Shown here piece by piece: positions 8,415 through 17,458 of a stretch of 64,000 nucleotides of DNA. The stretch's first letter is position 1. Each line of letters opens with the position of its first letter. The notes beneath the pieces were generated by a model, which searched no databases, was not told the DNA's origin, and was given only the letters and a program-made list of their open reading frames with translations. The stretch is from Simplicispira sp. 125 (GTDB taxonomy: Bacteria > Pseudomonadota > Gammaproteobacteria > Burkholderiales > Burkholderiaceae_C): positions 1,116,001 to 1,180,000 of the forward strand of contig NZ_QEKM01000001.1 in NCBI RefSeq assembly GCF_003096555.1, in the 5' to 3' direction. A program made the translations under genes and the position numbers.

Positions 8415-8550
8415 AACACCCCCCTATGTCGCTTCGCTCCTTCCCCCCGCTCTCGCAGCGCTGCGCGCTGCGGGCAGGGGGACGCTCCCAGCGCAGCGGG
8501 GCGGCCCTTGCGCGGGCGCCCTTTTCTAGGCTACGCCCGTCGTGGATGCT
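8415..8550. repeat. GC-rich intergenic repeat-like block with hairpins
   Basis: Between phaC and phaA there is a low-complexity stretch with nested inverted repeats such as GCAGCGCTGCGCGCTGC, followed by G-runs and GGGGCGGCCC. It has no coding potential with a start and ribosome site. I recall similar blocks between genes in Comamonadaceae, but only one copy is evident here, so calling it a repeat is tentative. It could reduce read-through from phaC. Confidence 0.35.
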
Positions 8551-8668
8551 GCGAACGTTGAATGGATAGCTGACATACAACACGGACACAAGCTCTTTGT
8601 TTCCTCCCCATCGGATCTGCTGCATGCAGCGGGCCCATTTTTTGAAGTAGCCGCAAGAAGGAATCACC

Positions 8669-9847
8669 ATGGAAGACATCGTCATCGTTTCGGCCGCCCG
8701 CACCGCTGTGGGCAAATTTGGTGGCGCGCTGGCCAAGACGCCGGCCACCGAGCTGGGCAGCATCGTGATCCGCGAAGCCATGGCACGCGCGGGCCTGCAG
8801 GCCGACCAGATTGGTGAAGTCATCATGGGCCAGGTGCTCGCGGCTGGCGTAGGCCAGAACCCCGCCCGCCAGGCCATGATGAAGGCCGGTGTAGCCAAGG
8901 AAACGCCTGCGCTCACCATCAACGCCGTGTGCGGCTCCGGCCTCAAGGCCGTGATGCTGGCGGCCCAGGCCGTGGCCACGGGCGACAGCGAGATCGTCGT
9001 CGCCGGCGGGCAGGAGAACATGAGCCTCTCGCCCCATGTGCTGAACGGCTCGCGCGACGGCCAGCGCATGGGCGATTGGAAGCTGACCGACACCATGATT
9101 GTTGACGGCCTGTGGGACGTTTACAACCAGTACCACATGGGCATTACCGCCGAAAACGTAGCCAAGCAGTACGGCATCACGCGCGAAATGCAGGATGCGC
9201 TGGCCCTGGCCAGCCAGCAAAAAGCCGCGGCGGCACAAGATGCGGGCCGCTTTGCCGACGAAATCGTCGGTGTGAGCATCCCCCAGCGCAAAGGTGACCC
9301 TGTTGTCTTCAACGCGGACGAATACCTCAACCGCAAGACCAATGCCGAAGCGCTGGCAGGCCTGCGTGCAGCGTTTGACAAGGCCGGCAGCGTAACGGCT
9401 GGCAATGCCTCGGGCATCAACGATGGTGCTGCGGCTGTCGTGGTGATGAGCGCCAAGAAGGCGGCGGCCCTGGGCCTCAAGCCCCTGGCCCGTATTGCGG
9501 CGTTTGGTACCAGTGGCCTGGACCCGGCCATCATGGGCATGGGCCCGGTGTCCGCATCGCGCAAGGCCCTGCAGCGCGCAGGCTGGAATGCCGCGGACGT
9601 GGATTTGTTCGAGCTGAACGAAGCGTTTGCCGCCCAGGCCTGCGCCGTGAACAAGGAACTGGCCATCGACCCCGCCAAGGTCAATGTGAATGGCGGCGCC
9701 ATCGCCATCGGCCACCCCATCGGTGCATCGGGCTGCCGCATCCTGGTGACGCTGCTGCACGAAATGCAGCGCCGCGATGCCAAGAAGGGCCTGGCAGCGC
9801 TGTGCATCGGCGGTGGCATGGGCGTCTCTCTGGCTCTGGAACGTTAA
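8669..9847 (+). CDS. phaA: acetyl-CoA acetyltransferase (beta-ketothiolase)
   Basis: A 392-residue thiolase that condenses two acetyl-CoA into acetoacetyl-CoA, the first step of PHB synthesis. The residues expected of biosynthetic thiolases are all present: acyl-accepting Cys88 (NAVCGSG), His349 (GHPIGASG) and Cys379 (LCIGGGMG). Length and spacing match the Zoogloea and Cupriavidus PhaA enzymes. The start at 8669 follows an AAGGA-type ribosome site. Placement between phaC and phaB supports the PHB role over fatty acid degradation. Expected to be a cytoplasmic homotetramer. Confidence 0.95.
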   Translation: MEDIVIVSAARTAVGKFGGALAKTPATELGSIVIREAMARAGLQADQIGEVIMGQVLAAGVGQNPARQAMMKAGVAKETPALTINAVCGSGLKAVMLAAQAVATGDSEIVVAGGQENMSLSPHVLNGSRDGQRMGDWKLTDTMIVDGLWDVYNQYHMGITAENVAKQYGITREMQDALALASQQKAAAAQDAGRFADEIVGVSIPQRKGDPVVFNADEYLNRKTNAEALAGLRAAFDKAGSVTAGNASGINDGAAAVVVMSAKKAAALGLKPLARIAAFGTSGLDPAIMGMGPVSASRKALQRAGWNAADVDLFELNEAFAAQACAVNKELAIDPAKVNVNGGAIAIGHPIGASGCRILVTLLHEMQRRDAKKGLAALCIGGGMGVSLALER

Positions 9848-9977
9848 TGCCTGCTTCCCGGTGCGACTGCTCTGTGAGCGTCGCATCCGCGGCCTTGTTG
9901 GTGTTTTCCTAGGCCGAGCGACTGCAAATGTTGGTTAGAGTGGATACGGATACCGAGAAGCAACCAGGAGATCACAG

Positions 9978-10715
9978 ATGAGTAAAAAAGTAGCGTATGT
10001 CACAGGTGGCATGGGCGGAATTGGAACCGCCATTTGCCAGCGTTTGCACAAAGACGGCTTCACGGTCATAGCGGGCTGCGGCCCCACGCGCGATTTCACC
10101 AAATGGCTGGACGAGCAGAAAGCACTGGGCTTTAGCTTTCACGCATCGGTGGGCAACGTGGGTGACTGGGATTCCACGGTAGAGGCCTTCGCCAAAACCA
10201 AGGCGGAGCACGGCACCATCGATGTGCTGGTCAACAATGCCGGCATTACCCGCGACCGCATGTTCCTCAAGATGACCCGCGAGGACTGGGACCAGGTGAT
10301 TGAAACCAACCTCAACAGCATGTTCAACGTCACCAAGCAGGTGGTGGCGGACATGGTGGAAAAGGGCTGGGGGCGCATCATCAACATCAGCAGCGTGAAT
10401 GGCGAAAAAGGCCAGGCCGGGCAAACCAACTATTCGGCCGCCAAGGCCGGCATGCACGGTTTCAGCATGGCGCTGGCACAGGAACTGGCCACCAAGGGCG
10501 TGACGGTAAACACCGTGAGCCCTGGCTACATCGGCACCGATATGGTCAAGGCGATTCGCCCCGATGTGCTGGAGAAGATTGTCGCCACCGTCCCGGTCAA
10601 GCGCCTGGGCGAGCCCAGCGAGATCGCCTCCATCATCGCCTGGCTGGCCTCGGAAGAGGGCGGTTATGCGACCGGCGCTGATTTCTCGGTCAATGGTGGA
10701 CTGCACATGGGCTGA
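9978..10715 (+). CDS. phaB: acetoacetyl-CoA reductase, NADPH-dependent
   Basis: A 245-residue short-chain dehydrogenase that reduces acetoacetyl-CoA to (R)-3-hydroxybutyryl-CoA, the monomer for PhaC. It has the nucleotide-binding TGGMGGIG near the N-terminus, the NNAG motif, the catalytic Ser in NISSVNG and the YSAAK catalytic pair. The tail AEEGGYATGADFSVNGGLHMG type ending is usual for PhaB (core GADFSVNGG visible). A clear AGGAG lies upstream of the ATG. A strong rho-independent terminator follows directly, closing the PHB locus. Confidence 0.95.
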   Translation: MSKKVAYVTGGMGGIGTAICQRLHKDGFTVIAGCGPTRDFTKWLDEQKALGFSFHASVGNVGDWDSTVEAFAKTKAEHGTIDVLVNNAGITRDRMFLKMTREDWDQVIETNLNSMFNVTKQVVADMVEKGWGRIINISSVNGEKGQAGQTNYSAAKAGMHGFSMALAQELATKGVTVNTVSPGYIGTDMVKAIRPDVLEKIVATVPVKRLGEPSEIASIIAWLASEEGGYATGADFSVNGGLHMG

Positions 10716-10740
10716 AGCCCCACCGGGCAACCATTCCTAT

Positions 10741-10765
10741 GGGCCGCCTTCGGGCGGCCTTTTTA
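10741..10765 (+). terminator. rho-independent terminator of the pha locus
   Basis: GGCCGCC and GGCGGCC form a seven-pair GC stem around a TTCG-type tetraloop, followed by a run of five T. It lies 26 bases after the phaB stop on the same strand. Confidence 0.9.
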
Positions 10766-10796
10766 TGGCCATCTGCAAACATTCCGCACGGAAAGC

Positions 10797-10820
10797 AAAA
10801 AGCCCGCAGGCGCGGGCATT
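10797..10820 (-). terminator. rho-independent terminator of the small minus-strand ORF
   Basis: Read on the minus strand, GCCCGC pairs with GCGGGC around a GCCT loop and is followed by TTTTT. It lies about 40 bases downstream of the 24-residue ORF at 10861-10935 and supports that ORF being a real transcription unit. Confidence 0.8.
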
Positions 10821-10860
10821 TGCGTTGGAAGATGCGCCTTGGAGGCGCTTTCGCAACCGG

Positions 10861-10935
10861 TCAGAAACGGGCGGGAGAGCGCTTGCGATCGCGTTCGTCT
10901 TCAGGCCAAGCAGTCAAGATGTTGTTTGCAGTCAT
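10861..10935 (-). CDS. 24-residue small protein, unknown function
   Basis: The ATG at 10935 follows a near-ideal AGGAG with an eight-base spacer. The product starts MTANNILTAWPE and ends with an acidic then strongly basic segment, DERDRKRSPARF. A GC-rich hairpin and then a good rho-independent terminator follow, so promoter-ORF-terminator would make a compact transcript of its own, perhaps with a structured 3' end. There is no hydrophobic segment, so it is not a membrane peptide. It may instead be a leader peptide or part of a small regulatory RNA. I do not recognise a family. Function unknown; the assignment rests on the ribosome site and the terminator. Confidence 0.6.
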   Translation of the reverse strand: MTANNILTAWPEDERDRKRSPARF

Positions 10936-11051
10936 GTGGAAAACTCCTGTGATGGACATACAACGGAGCGACCGCACGCCGGGTTGACGCATCTGATCAA
11001 AAAAATGCAACGAGGGATAACCCCTGGTAATTTGATGTGTGCTCAGCAATT

Positions 11052-11100
11052 AAAAACGATAGCTACCAGCGCTTTACCATCGGGCGCTAGGGGGTGAAAA
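11052..11100 (-). repeat. dispersed palindromic repeat, copy F
   Basis: On the minus strand the block reads CTAGCGCCC, a short spacer, AAAGCGC, TGG, then TAGCTATCG and a T-run. It aligns base for base with copy G in prmB. It lies between the stop of the ABC-F gene and the small ORF upstream region. Confidence 0.75.
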
Positions 11101-11121
11101 TCCCCTCAATTTAATACGAAA

Positions 11122-13128
11122 TCAAACACTGAAAGAAGCCGCTTCCAGTTGCGAAGAAAGCTCGAGCCAGCGTTCTTCCAGGGTCTGCGTTTCATCACTA
11201 CCGGTTTTCAGGCGACGCCCGCAGTCGGCAATCTCGGCAGGGGGCAGCGCCTGCGTCAGCCGGTCTTCCAGCACCCGGCGTTCTTCGGTCAGTTCCTTTA
11301 AACGCTTGTCGATCTGCTCAAGCTCACGCTTGTAGGGGCGCAGCTTGTCGGTCATTTGCTGGCGCGCCTGGGCGTCCTGCTTGCGCTGTTCCTTGGCGTC
11401 AACCGCCGGTTTGCTGTCTGTGTGCGGCTTGGCGATGGTTGGGGCCGGTGTGGCCACGGCCATCGGGGCGGAACGTTGCTCAGCCGCTGCCTCGTTCTTC
11501 GCCAGTTCGCGCTGGCGCTTGGCCTCGTCGAGCAGGTAGCGCTGGTAGTCGTCCAGGTCGCCGTCGAACGGTCCGACTGCCCCGCGTCCCACCATCCAGA
11601 ACTCGTCACATACGGCGCGCAGCAAGGCGCGATCGTGGCTGACCAGCATGACGGTGCCCTCGAACTCATTGAGCGCCATGGAGAGCGCCTCGCGGGTCGC
11701 CAAGTCAAGGTGGTTGGTCGGCTCGTCCAGCAGCAGCAGGTTGGGGCGCTGCCAGACGATCATGGCCAGCACCAGGCGAGCCTTCTCGCCGCCGCTCATG
11801 CTGCCCACACTCTGTTTGACCATGTCGCCGCTGAAGTTGAAGCTGCCCAGGTAGCTGCGCAAATCTTGCTCCCGGCTGGGTTCGCGGCTGTTGGGGCCTG
11901 CTTCCTTTGCCAGGCGAATCATGTGTTCCAGCGGGTTCTCGTGCGGCCGCAGCACATCGAGTTCTTGCTGTGCGAAATATCCGATCGACAGGCCCTTGCC
12001 TTCGGTGATGGTGCCTGCCAGCGGCGCCATGGTGCGGGCAATGGTCTTGACCAGGGTGGATTTGCCCTGGCCGTTGGCGCCCAGGATGCCGATGCGCTGG
12101 CCCGCCAGCACACTGCGGCTGACTTTCTGCAGGATGGTGGTTTCCACCCCGTCCTCGCCCAGGTAGCCGAAGGACGCATCGCTGATCGCCAGCATCGGAT
12201 TGGGCAGGTTGGCCGGTTCCTTGAATTCAAAGGTGAACTCGGCATCCGCCAGCACCGGGGCAATTTTCTCCATGCGCTCGAGCGCCTTGACCCGGCTTTG
12301 CGCCTGTTTGGCCTTGCTGGCCTTGGCCTTGAAGCGCGCAATGAACTTCTGCAAATGGGCAATTTTGTCCTGCTGCTTGGAGAAACTGGTCTGCTGTAAC
12401 TCTAGCTGCTCGGCGCGCAAGTCTTCGAACTTGCTGTAGTTGCCGCCGTAGCGCGTCAATTGCGCGTGGTCTATGTGCATGGTCACATTGGTCACGGCGT
12501 CAAGAAACTCACGGTCGTGGCTGATGACGATCATCGTGCCTTCGTAGCGCTTGAGCCAGGCTTCGAGCCAGACCAGTGCGTCCAGGTCCAAGTGGTTGGT
12601 GGGCTCGTCGAGCAGCAGCAGGTCGCTCGGGCACATCAGCGCGCGCGCCAGCTGCAGGCGCATGCGCCAACCGCCGGAGAAGCTGTTGACGGGCTTGTCC
12701 AGTTCGGAAACCTTGAAGCCCAGGCCGAGGATGAGTGCCTGCGCGCGAGGCATGGCGTCGTGTGCACCGGCGTCGTGCAGGTCGGTATAGGCGTGCGCAA
12801 TGGCCATGCCATCGTCTGCCGCTTCGGCGGCCACAAGCTGCGCCTGCATTTCCATCAGCCGCGTGTCACCTGCGACGACAAAGTCGGTCGCGGGCTCATC
12901 TGTCTCGGGCATGTTCTGTGCCACCTGAGACATGCGCCACTGTGTTGGGATAAAGAAATCGCCGCCGTCTTCATGTAAACCGCCGTTGAACAGAGCGAAC
13001 AGACTGGATTTGCCAGCCCCGTTGCGGCCGACGAGGCCGACATGCTCTCCGGGGTTGATGGTGGCGTTGACACGGTCGAGCAGCACCTTGGCGCCGCGGC
13101 GGAGAATGACGTTTTTAAGAGTAATCAT
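11122..13128 (-). CDS. ABC-F family ATPase (YheS/Uup-type)
   Basis: A 668-residue soluble protein with two ABC ATPase domains and no membrane segments. Domain 1 has Walker A GRNGAGKSS, signature FSGGW and Walker B LLLLDEPTNHLDL. Domain 2 has GANGQGKST, MSGGEKAR and the same LLLLDEPTNHLDL. A basic linker rich in Lys and Ala joins them, and the C-terminus ends in a predicted coiled coil (about residues 590-660) of the Uup/YheS type. ABC-F proteins act on ribosomes, easing translation stalls. The ATG at 13128 gives the standard ITLKNVILRRG start. It is the last large gene of a minus-strand run beginning with dapC, 142 bases after prmB. YheS is the closest fit I recognise; orthology is not proven. 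Confidence 0.9.
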   Translation of the reverse strand: MITLKNVILRRGAKVLLDRVNATINPGEHVGLVGRNGAGKSSLFALFNGGLHEDGGDFFIPTQWRMSQVAQNMPETDEPATDFVVAGDTRLMEMQAQLVAAEAADDGMAIAHAYTDLHDAGAHDAMPRAQALILGLGFKVSELDKPVNSFSGGWRMRLQLARALMCPSDLLLLDEPTNHLDLDALVWLEAWLKRYEGTMIVISHDREFLDAVTNVTMHIDHAQLTRYGGNYSKFEDLRAEQLELQQTSFSKQQDKIAHLQKFIARFKAKASKAKQAQSRVKALERMEKIAPVLADAEFTFEFKEPANLPNPMLAISDASFGYLGEDGVETTILQKVSRSVLAGQRIGILGANGQGKSTLVKTIARTMAPLAGTITEGKGLSIGYFAQQELDVLRPHENPLEHMIRLAKEAGPNSREPSREQDLRSYLGSFNFSGDMVKQSVGSMSGGEKARLVLAMIVWQRPNLLLLDEPTNHLDLATREALSMALNEFEGTVMLVSHDRALLRAVCDEFWMVGRGAVGPFDGDLDDYQRYLLDEAKRQRELAKNEAAAEQRSAPMAVATPAPTIAKPHTDSKPAVDAKEQRKQDAQARQQMTDKLRPYKRELEQIDKRLKELTEERRVLEDRLTQALPPAEIADCGRRLKTGSDETQTLEERWLELSSQLEAASFSV

Positions 13129-13270
13129 GGAATAGAAGGCCTTGGGGTGATTATCCCGCGCAGCGCCGGTCAGGGTCGAAGCGAGCGGGAGCCCCCAGAA
13201 AAATGAAAGACAAACGCCACCTGCGTGCCAGGACGCAGGGAGCCGCTGTTCAGAAAAACGGTAAGCCCAG

Positions 13271-14206
13271 CTAACGCAGGCCCGCGCCGCCGCGCAGGGC
13301 GGCCTGGGTAATGAGCAATACTTGGTCGGAGCCCGCACTTGTGTCCAGCCAAAACACCGGCAGATGGGGAAAAGCGGCCTCAAAATGTGCGCGCTCGTTG
13401 CCGATCTCCAGCAGCAGCACGCCATCCTCGGAAAGATTCTCCGGAAGGTCTCGCAGCAAGTGGCGAATGAAATCCATGCCGTCCGATCCTCCTGCCAGCG
13501 CCAGTTCGGGTTCGGCCCGATATTCAGGCGGCAGGCCCTGCATGCTGTGCGTGTTGACGTAGGGCGGATTGCAAATCACCAGGTCCCACGGGCCGGCTAC
13601 ATTGGCCAAGCCATCGGACTGCAGTAGGGCAATGCGCTTCTCAAGACCGTGCTTGACCACGTTGATGTGTGCAACCGCCAGCGCATCGGAAGAAATATCA
13701 GCGCCCGTGACGGCGACATCAGGCCATGCCATGGCCGCCAGTATGGCCAGGCTGCCATTGCCAGTGCATAAGTCGAGTACGCGGTGCGTGTGCTCGCTAA
13801 GGAAAGCATCCACACCCCCCTCCGCAATCAACTCGGCAATCAGGCTGCGCGGCACGATGGCGCGTTCGTCCACATAGAACGGCACCCCCTGCAGCCAGGC
13901 TTCGCGCGTGAGGTAGGCGGCGGGTTTGCGCGTGCTGATGCGTTCTTCAAAAAGTGTAGCTACCAGCGCTTTCTGGATGGGCGTTACGGGCTGATTTTGC
14001 TTTGAATCGGGGGCGTCGCCAAGCGGGGTGTCCAACGGCAGCCCCAGGCGCCAGAGCACCAGCCATGCGGCTTCGTCGTGGGCGTTGGTGGTGCCATGGC
14101 CGAAGGACACGCCAGCGGCCTGAAGCTGCTGCGCACCCGACGCGATGAGGGCGCCCACGGTGTCGCCGGCGAGCGGCGGCAAGGATGTGGCGGGGGCCGC
14201 ACTCAT
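13271..14206 (-). CDS. prmB: ribosomal protein L3 glutamine methyltransferase
   Basis: A 311-residue SAM-dependent methyltransferase that methylates a glutamine of ribosomal protein L3. The C-terminal domain has the SAM motif [11 protein letters not shown] and the catalytic NPPY motif of Gln-N5 methyltransferases. The [16 protein letters not shown] segment separates PrmB from PrmC, which has a different motif there. The ATG overlaps the dapE stop as ATGA, so the two are translationally linked. About residues 68-87 are encoded by copy G of the dispersed repeat, in frame, between the N-terminal helical domain and the [12 protein letters not shown] motif. The basis for PrmB over PrmC is motif recall; fairly sure. 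Confidence 0.9.
   Translation of the reverse strand: MSAAPATSLPPLAGDTVGALIASGAQQLQAAGVSFGHGTTNAHDEAAWLVLWRLGLPLDTPLGDAPDSKQNQPVTPIQKALVATLFEERISTRKPAAYLTREAWLQGVPFYVDERAIVPRSLIAELIAEGGVDAFLSEHTHRVLDLCTGNGSLAILAAMAWPDVAVTGADISSDALAVAHINVVKHGLEKRIALLQSDGLANVAGPWDLVICNPPYVNTHSMQGLPPEYRAEPELALAGGSDGMDFIRHLLRDLPENLSEDGVLLLEIGNERAHFEAAFPHLPVFWLDTSAGSDQVLLITQAALRGGAGLR
13947..14003 (-). repeat. dispersed palindromic repeat, copy G, inside prmB
   Basis: In the direction of the gene it reads GTAACGCCC, a short spacer, AAAGCGC, TGG, TAGCTAC, then an AT-rich end. It is translated in frame as part of prmB (about residues 68-87). Confidence 0.72.
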
Positions 14207-15393
14207 GCGGCCTGCGCGCCAGCCAGGGCCTGCGCGTGGAGGTTTTCGAGCGTGCGGCGGTAGATGTTCTTGAGCGGCTCAATGTCCACCAGCGCGATGT
14301 GCTCGTCGATTTTGTGAATGCTGGCGTTGGGTGGACCACACTCGATGACCTGGGGACAGAGGGTGGCGATGAAGCGGCCATCGCTGGTACCACCAGTGGT
14401 CGAGAGTTCGGTGGTGATGCCCGTCTCGTCGGCAATGGCCTGCTGCACAGCAACCACCAGCTCGCCGGGGGTGGTCAGAAAGGGCTGGCCGCCCAGCGTC
14501 CATTGCAATTCGTATTCGAGTTCATGGCGGTCAAGCACGGTGTGCACGCGCTGTTTCAGGCCTTCGGCGGTAGATTCGGTGCAGAAGCGGAAGTTGAAGT
14601 CGATAACGACATCGCCCGGAATGATGTTGCTTGCACCCGTACCACCGTGGATGTTGCTCATCTGCCAGCTGGTGGGCTGGAAGAAGGCGTTGCCCGCGTC
14701 CCAGCGCATGGCGGCAAGTTCTGCCAGCGCGGGCACTGCCTGGTGAATGGGGTTGCGTGCCAGATGGGGGTAGGCGATGTGGCCCTGGATGCCGCGCACG
14801 GTGAGCTTGCCGCTGAGCGTGCCGCGACGTCCGTTCTTGATCATGTCCCCCGTTTTGCGCACGGCAGTGGGTTCGCCCACGATGCAGTAGTCCAGTTGCT
14901 CGCCTTGGGCACGCAATTGCTCGACGACCACCTTGGTGCCGTCGACCGACGGGCCTTCCTCGTCGCTGGTGAGAAGGAAGGCGATGTTCAGTAGTGGGTC
15001 CGGCGTCGCCAGCAAGAACTCTTCCACGGCGACTATAAAAGCGGCGATGGAGGTCTTCATATCGCTGGCACCGCGCCCGTAGAGCTTGCCGCCACGCTGC
15101 GTGGGCGTGAAAGGGTGGCTGCTCCATTGCGCAAGCGGTCCGGTGGGAACCACATCGGTGTGGCCGGCAAAAACTATTGTTTTAATAGCGTGTTGCGCTT
15201 TATGGACGGGCGCTACAGTGCGTTTTGACCATAAATTACTGACACGGAAATTGTCGGGGCCGCTGTCCATGGCTTTGCACACGAAACCCAGGGGTTCCAG
15301 TCGCTCGGTAATCAGCGCGAGGCATCCGGCGTCGTTGGGGGTGACTGAGGGGCGGGCAATTAGCGTTTCAGCCAGGTGCAGGGTTTGTGACAT
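14203..15393 (-). CDS. dapE: succinyl-diaminopimelate desuccinylase with an in-frame repeat insertion
   Basis: A 396-residue dinuclear zinc hydrolase that removes succinate from N-succinyl-LL-diaminopimelate in lysine and peptidoglycan synthesis. Metal and catalytic residues are visible in [18 protein letters not shown], the TSDEEGPS glutamate pair, GEPTA and the late SIHKIDEH histidine. The usual length is about 375-380. The extra residues (about 56-75) fall between NLWSK and IVFAGHTD and are encoded by copy H of the dispersed repeat, just before the first zinc-binding histidine. dapC and dapD lie upstream on the same strand, with a PilT-type ATPase gene in between. The stop overlaps the prmB start. 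Confidence 0.94.
   Translation of the reverse strand: MSQTLHLAETLIARPSVTPNDAGCLALITERLEPLGFVCKAMDSGPDNFRVSNLWSKRTVAPVHKAQHAIKTIVFAGHTDVVPTGPLAQWSSHPFTPTQRGGKLYGRGASDMKTSIAAFIVAVEEFLLATPDPLLNIAFLLTSDEEGPSVDGTKVVVEQLRAQGEQLDYCIVGEPTAVRKTGDMIKNGRRGTLSGKLTVRGIQGHIAYPHLARNPIHQAVPALAELAAMRWDAGNAFFQPTSWQMSNIHGGTGASNIIPGDVVIDFNFRFCTESTAEGLKQRVHTVLDRHELEYELQWTLGGQPFLTTPGELVVAVQQAIADETGITTELSTTGGTSDGRFIATLCPQVIECGPPNASIHKIDEHIALVDIEPLKNIYRRTLENLHAQALAGAQAA
15170..15228 (-). repeat. dispersed palindromic repeat, copy H, inside dapE
   Basis: In the gene's direction it reads GTAGCGCCC, a short spacer, AAAGCGC, three bases, then ACGCTATTAAAA. It aligns closely with the intergenic copies D and A. It is translated in frame within dapE. 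Confidence 0.75.
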
Positions 15394-15408
15394 GGAAAAA
15401 GTGAGCGG

Positions 15409-16578
15409 TCAGGCGTCTGACTTGATATCAAGAATGATTTCGGTAAACGAGGGCTGGTCGTCCTGGTTCTGGACATCGCGGGCCTCCTTGTTGGCCTGGG
15501 CGGTTTTGGAGGCGAGCGCGAAATCGTTTTGCAGGCGCCACATCAGATTGGTAGGCGAGTCGGCGTAGGCCAGGCCTTCCTTGCGGTCGATACGGTTCTC
15601 CATGATGAGACGCGCGAGGTCTTCCTCGAAGGTCTGAGAGCCTTCAGCCATCGATTTTTCCATGGCTTCACGCACACCGGAAAAATCGCCTTTTTCGATG
15701 AGTTCGGACACCAGCTTGGTGTTGAGCATCACTTCGACCGCGGGCAGCCGCTCGCCTGCGGCCGTGCGCACCAGGCGTTGCGAGATGATGGACTTGAGGG
15801 CCGAAGACAGGTCGCCCAGCATGGTGGCGCGCACTTCCACGGGGTAGAAGCTGAGAATACGGTTCAGCGCCTGGTAACTGTTGTTGGCGTGCAGCGTGGC
15901 CAGGCACAAATGGCCCGACTGCGCATAAGCAATGGCGGCCGACATGGTTTCACGGTCGCGGATTTCACCGATCAGGATCACGTCGGGTGCCTGGCGCAGG
16001 GCATTTTTCAGGGCCGTCTGCAGTGACTGGGTGTCGCTGCCGACCTCGCGCTGGTTGACGATCGACTTGCGGTTGCGGAACTGGTACTCGACCGGGTCTT
16101 CGATGGTCAGGATATGGCCGGTCTGCATGCTGTTGCGCCGGTCGATCATGGAGGCCAGTGAGGTGCTTTTACCTGAACCGGTCGCGCCCACGACCAGTAT
16201 CAGGCCGCGTTTTTCCAGGATCAGATCACCCAGCACGGGCGGTAGATTGAGGTCGCTCAACTCCGGAACCTGCTGGCTGATGAAGCGAATGACCACGGCA
16301 TAGCTGCCGCGCTGGCGCATGGCACTGACGCGAAAACGCCCCACACCCGACAGCGGCACACCCATGTTGAGTTCACCCGTTTCTTCCAGCTCCTCGATGC
16401 GGTCTGGCGGCACGATTTCAGACAGCAGGTTGCGCGGCGCATCGGGCGGCAGCACCTGGTTGTTGATCGGCACGCTCTCGCCGTTGATCTTGATCAGTGC
16501 CGGGGCGTTGGCCGACAGGTAGACGTCTGACGCCTTCTTCTCGGCCATCAGGCGCAGGATGCGCTCCATAGTGCTCAT
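15409..16578 (-). CDS. pilU: type IV pilus retraction ATPase, PilT/PilU family
   Basis: A 389-residue hexameric ATPase of the twitching-motility family. Visible motifs are Walker A GATGSGKST (about residue 135), the Asp box ILTIEDPVEY, Walker B VILIGEIRDRETM and the His box ATLHANNS. The C-terminal extension beyond the ATPase core is nearer to PilU than PilT, and the AIRAGL retraction motif of PilT is not seen in that form. It should act at the inner-membrane base of type IV pili and assist PilT. The GAGGGAG site before the ATG at 16578 is good; a second ATG three codons later is possible. Its place between dapD and dapE is odd for function. The symbol is my best reading. Confidence 0.85.
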   Translation of the reverse strand: MSTMERILRLMAEKKASDVYLSANAPALIKINGESVPINNQVLPPDAPRNLLSEIVPPDRIEELEETGELNMGVPLSGVGRFRVSAMRQRGSYAVVIRFISQQVPELSDLNLPPVLGDLILEKRGLILVVGATGSGKSTSLASMIDRRNSMQTGHILTIEDPVEYQFRNRKSIVNQREVGSDTQSLQTALKNALRQAPDVILIGEIRDRETMSAAIAYAQSGHLCLATLHANNSYQALNRILSFYPVEVRATMLGDLSSALKSIISQRLVRTAAGERLPAVEVMLNTKLVSELIEKGDFSGVREAMEKSMAEGSQTFEEDLARLIMENRIDRKEGLAYADSPTNLMWRLQNDFALASKTAQANKEARDVQNQDDQPSFTEIILDIKSDA

Positions 16579-16629
16579 GGTGAACTCCCTCAGGTGTTGT
16601 GGGTGCGAATGCCTGCGCCGGGTTGTTGA

Positions 16630-17454
16630 TCAGTCGCGCAGCAGGTCGTTCAGGCTGGTTTTGGCGCGGGTTTGTGCGTCTACGCGCTTGACGATGATGG
16701 CCGCATACAGGCTGTAGCGACCACCATCCTTGGGCAGGCTGCCGCTGATGACCACCGAGCCGGCAGGAATGCGCCCGTAACTCACTTCGCCGGTTGCGCG
16801 GTCATAAATAGGGGTGCTTTGGCCCAGGTACACACCCATGCTGATGACCGAGTTCTCTTCGACGATGACGCCTTCGACGACTTCGGAGCGTGCGCCGATG
16901 AAGCAGTTGTCTTCGATGATGGTGGGGTTGGCCTGCAGGGGTTCGAGTACACCGCCCAGGCCCACGCCGCCGGAAAGGTGTACGCTCTTGCCTACCTGCG
17001 CGCAACTGCCCACGGTGGCCCAGGTGTCCACCATGGTGCCCTCATCGACGTAGGCGCCGATGTTCACGTACGATGGCATCAGGATGGCGCCACGGGCGAT
17101 GAAGCTGCCCCGGCGCGCCACGGCAGGCGGTACCACGCGCACACCGGTGGCGGCCATTTCCTGGGCCGTGAGGTGGCCAAACTTGGTGGGCACCTTGTCG
17201 TAGAAGCCCAGGTCACCCGATTGGATGAGTTCATTGTCTTTCAGCCGAAACGACAGCAGCACGGCCTTTTTGATCCACTGGTGCACCGTCCACTGACCCA
17301 CCGCCTCGCGCGTCGCCACACGCAGCTTGCCTGTGTTGAGTTCACCAATCACATGTTCGACCGCTTCCAGCACCTCTTTGGGGGCGACGTCGGGCGACAG
17401 GCTGGCGCGGTTCTCCCACGCGGTTTCGATGATGCTTTGCAGTTGTTGGGTCAT
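16630..17454 (-). CDS. dapD: tetrahydrodipicolinate N-succinyltransferase
   Basis: A 274-residue left-handed beta-helix acyltransferase that succinylates tetrahydrodipicolinate using succinyl-CoA. The N-terminal helical domain is followed by hexapeptide repeats (about residues 100-235), with the family block [21 protein letters not shown] and [14 protein letters not shown] (each recognisable in parts), and a C-terminus ending [12 protein letters not shown]. Length matches the E. coli enzyme exactly (274). It starts five bases after the dapC stop, so the two genes are almost certainly co-transcribed. Acts as a cytoplasmic trimer. Confidence 0.95.
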   Translation of the reverse strand: MTQQLQSIIETAWENRASLSPDVAPKEVLEAVEHVIGELNTGKLRVATREAVGQWTVHQWIKKAVLLSFRLKDNELIQSGDLGFYDKVPTKFGHLTAQEMAATGVRVVPPAVARRGSFIARGAILMPSYVNIGAYVDEGTMVDTWATVGSCAQVGKSVHLSGGVGLGGVLEPLQANPTIIEDNCFIGARSEVVEGVIVEENSVISMGVYLGQSTPIYDRATGEVSYGRIPAGSVVISGSLPKDGGRYSLYAAIIVKRVDAQTRAKTSLNDLLRD

Positions 17455-17458
17455 GGAT

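Noticed and set aside
13271-14206. Assignment of this gene as prmC (release factor methyltransferase)
   Set aside because: The [10 protein letters not shown] motif and linkage to dapE rather than prfA point to prmB.
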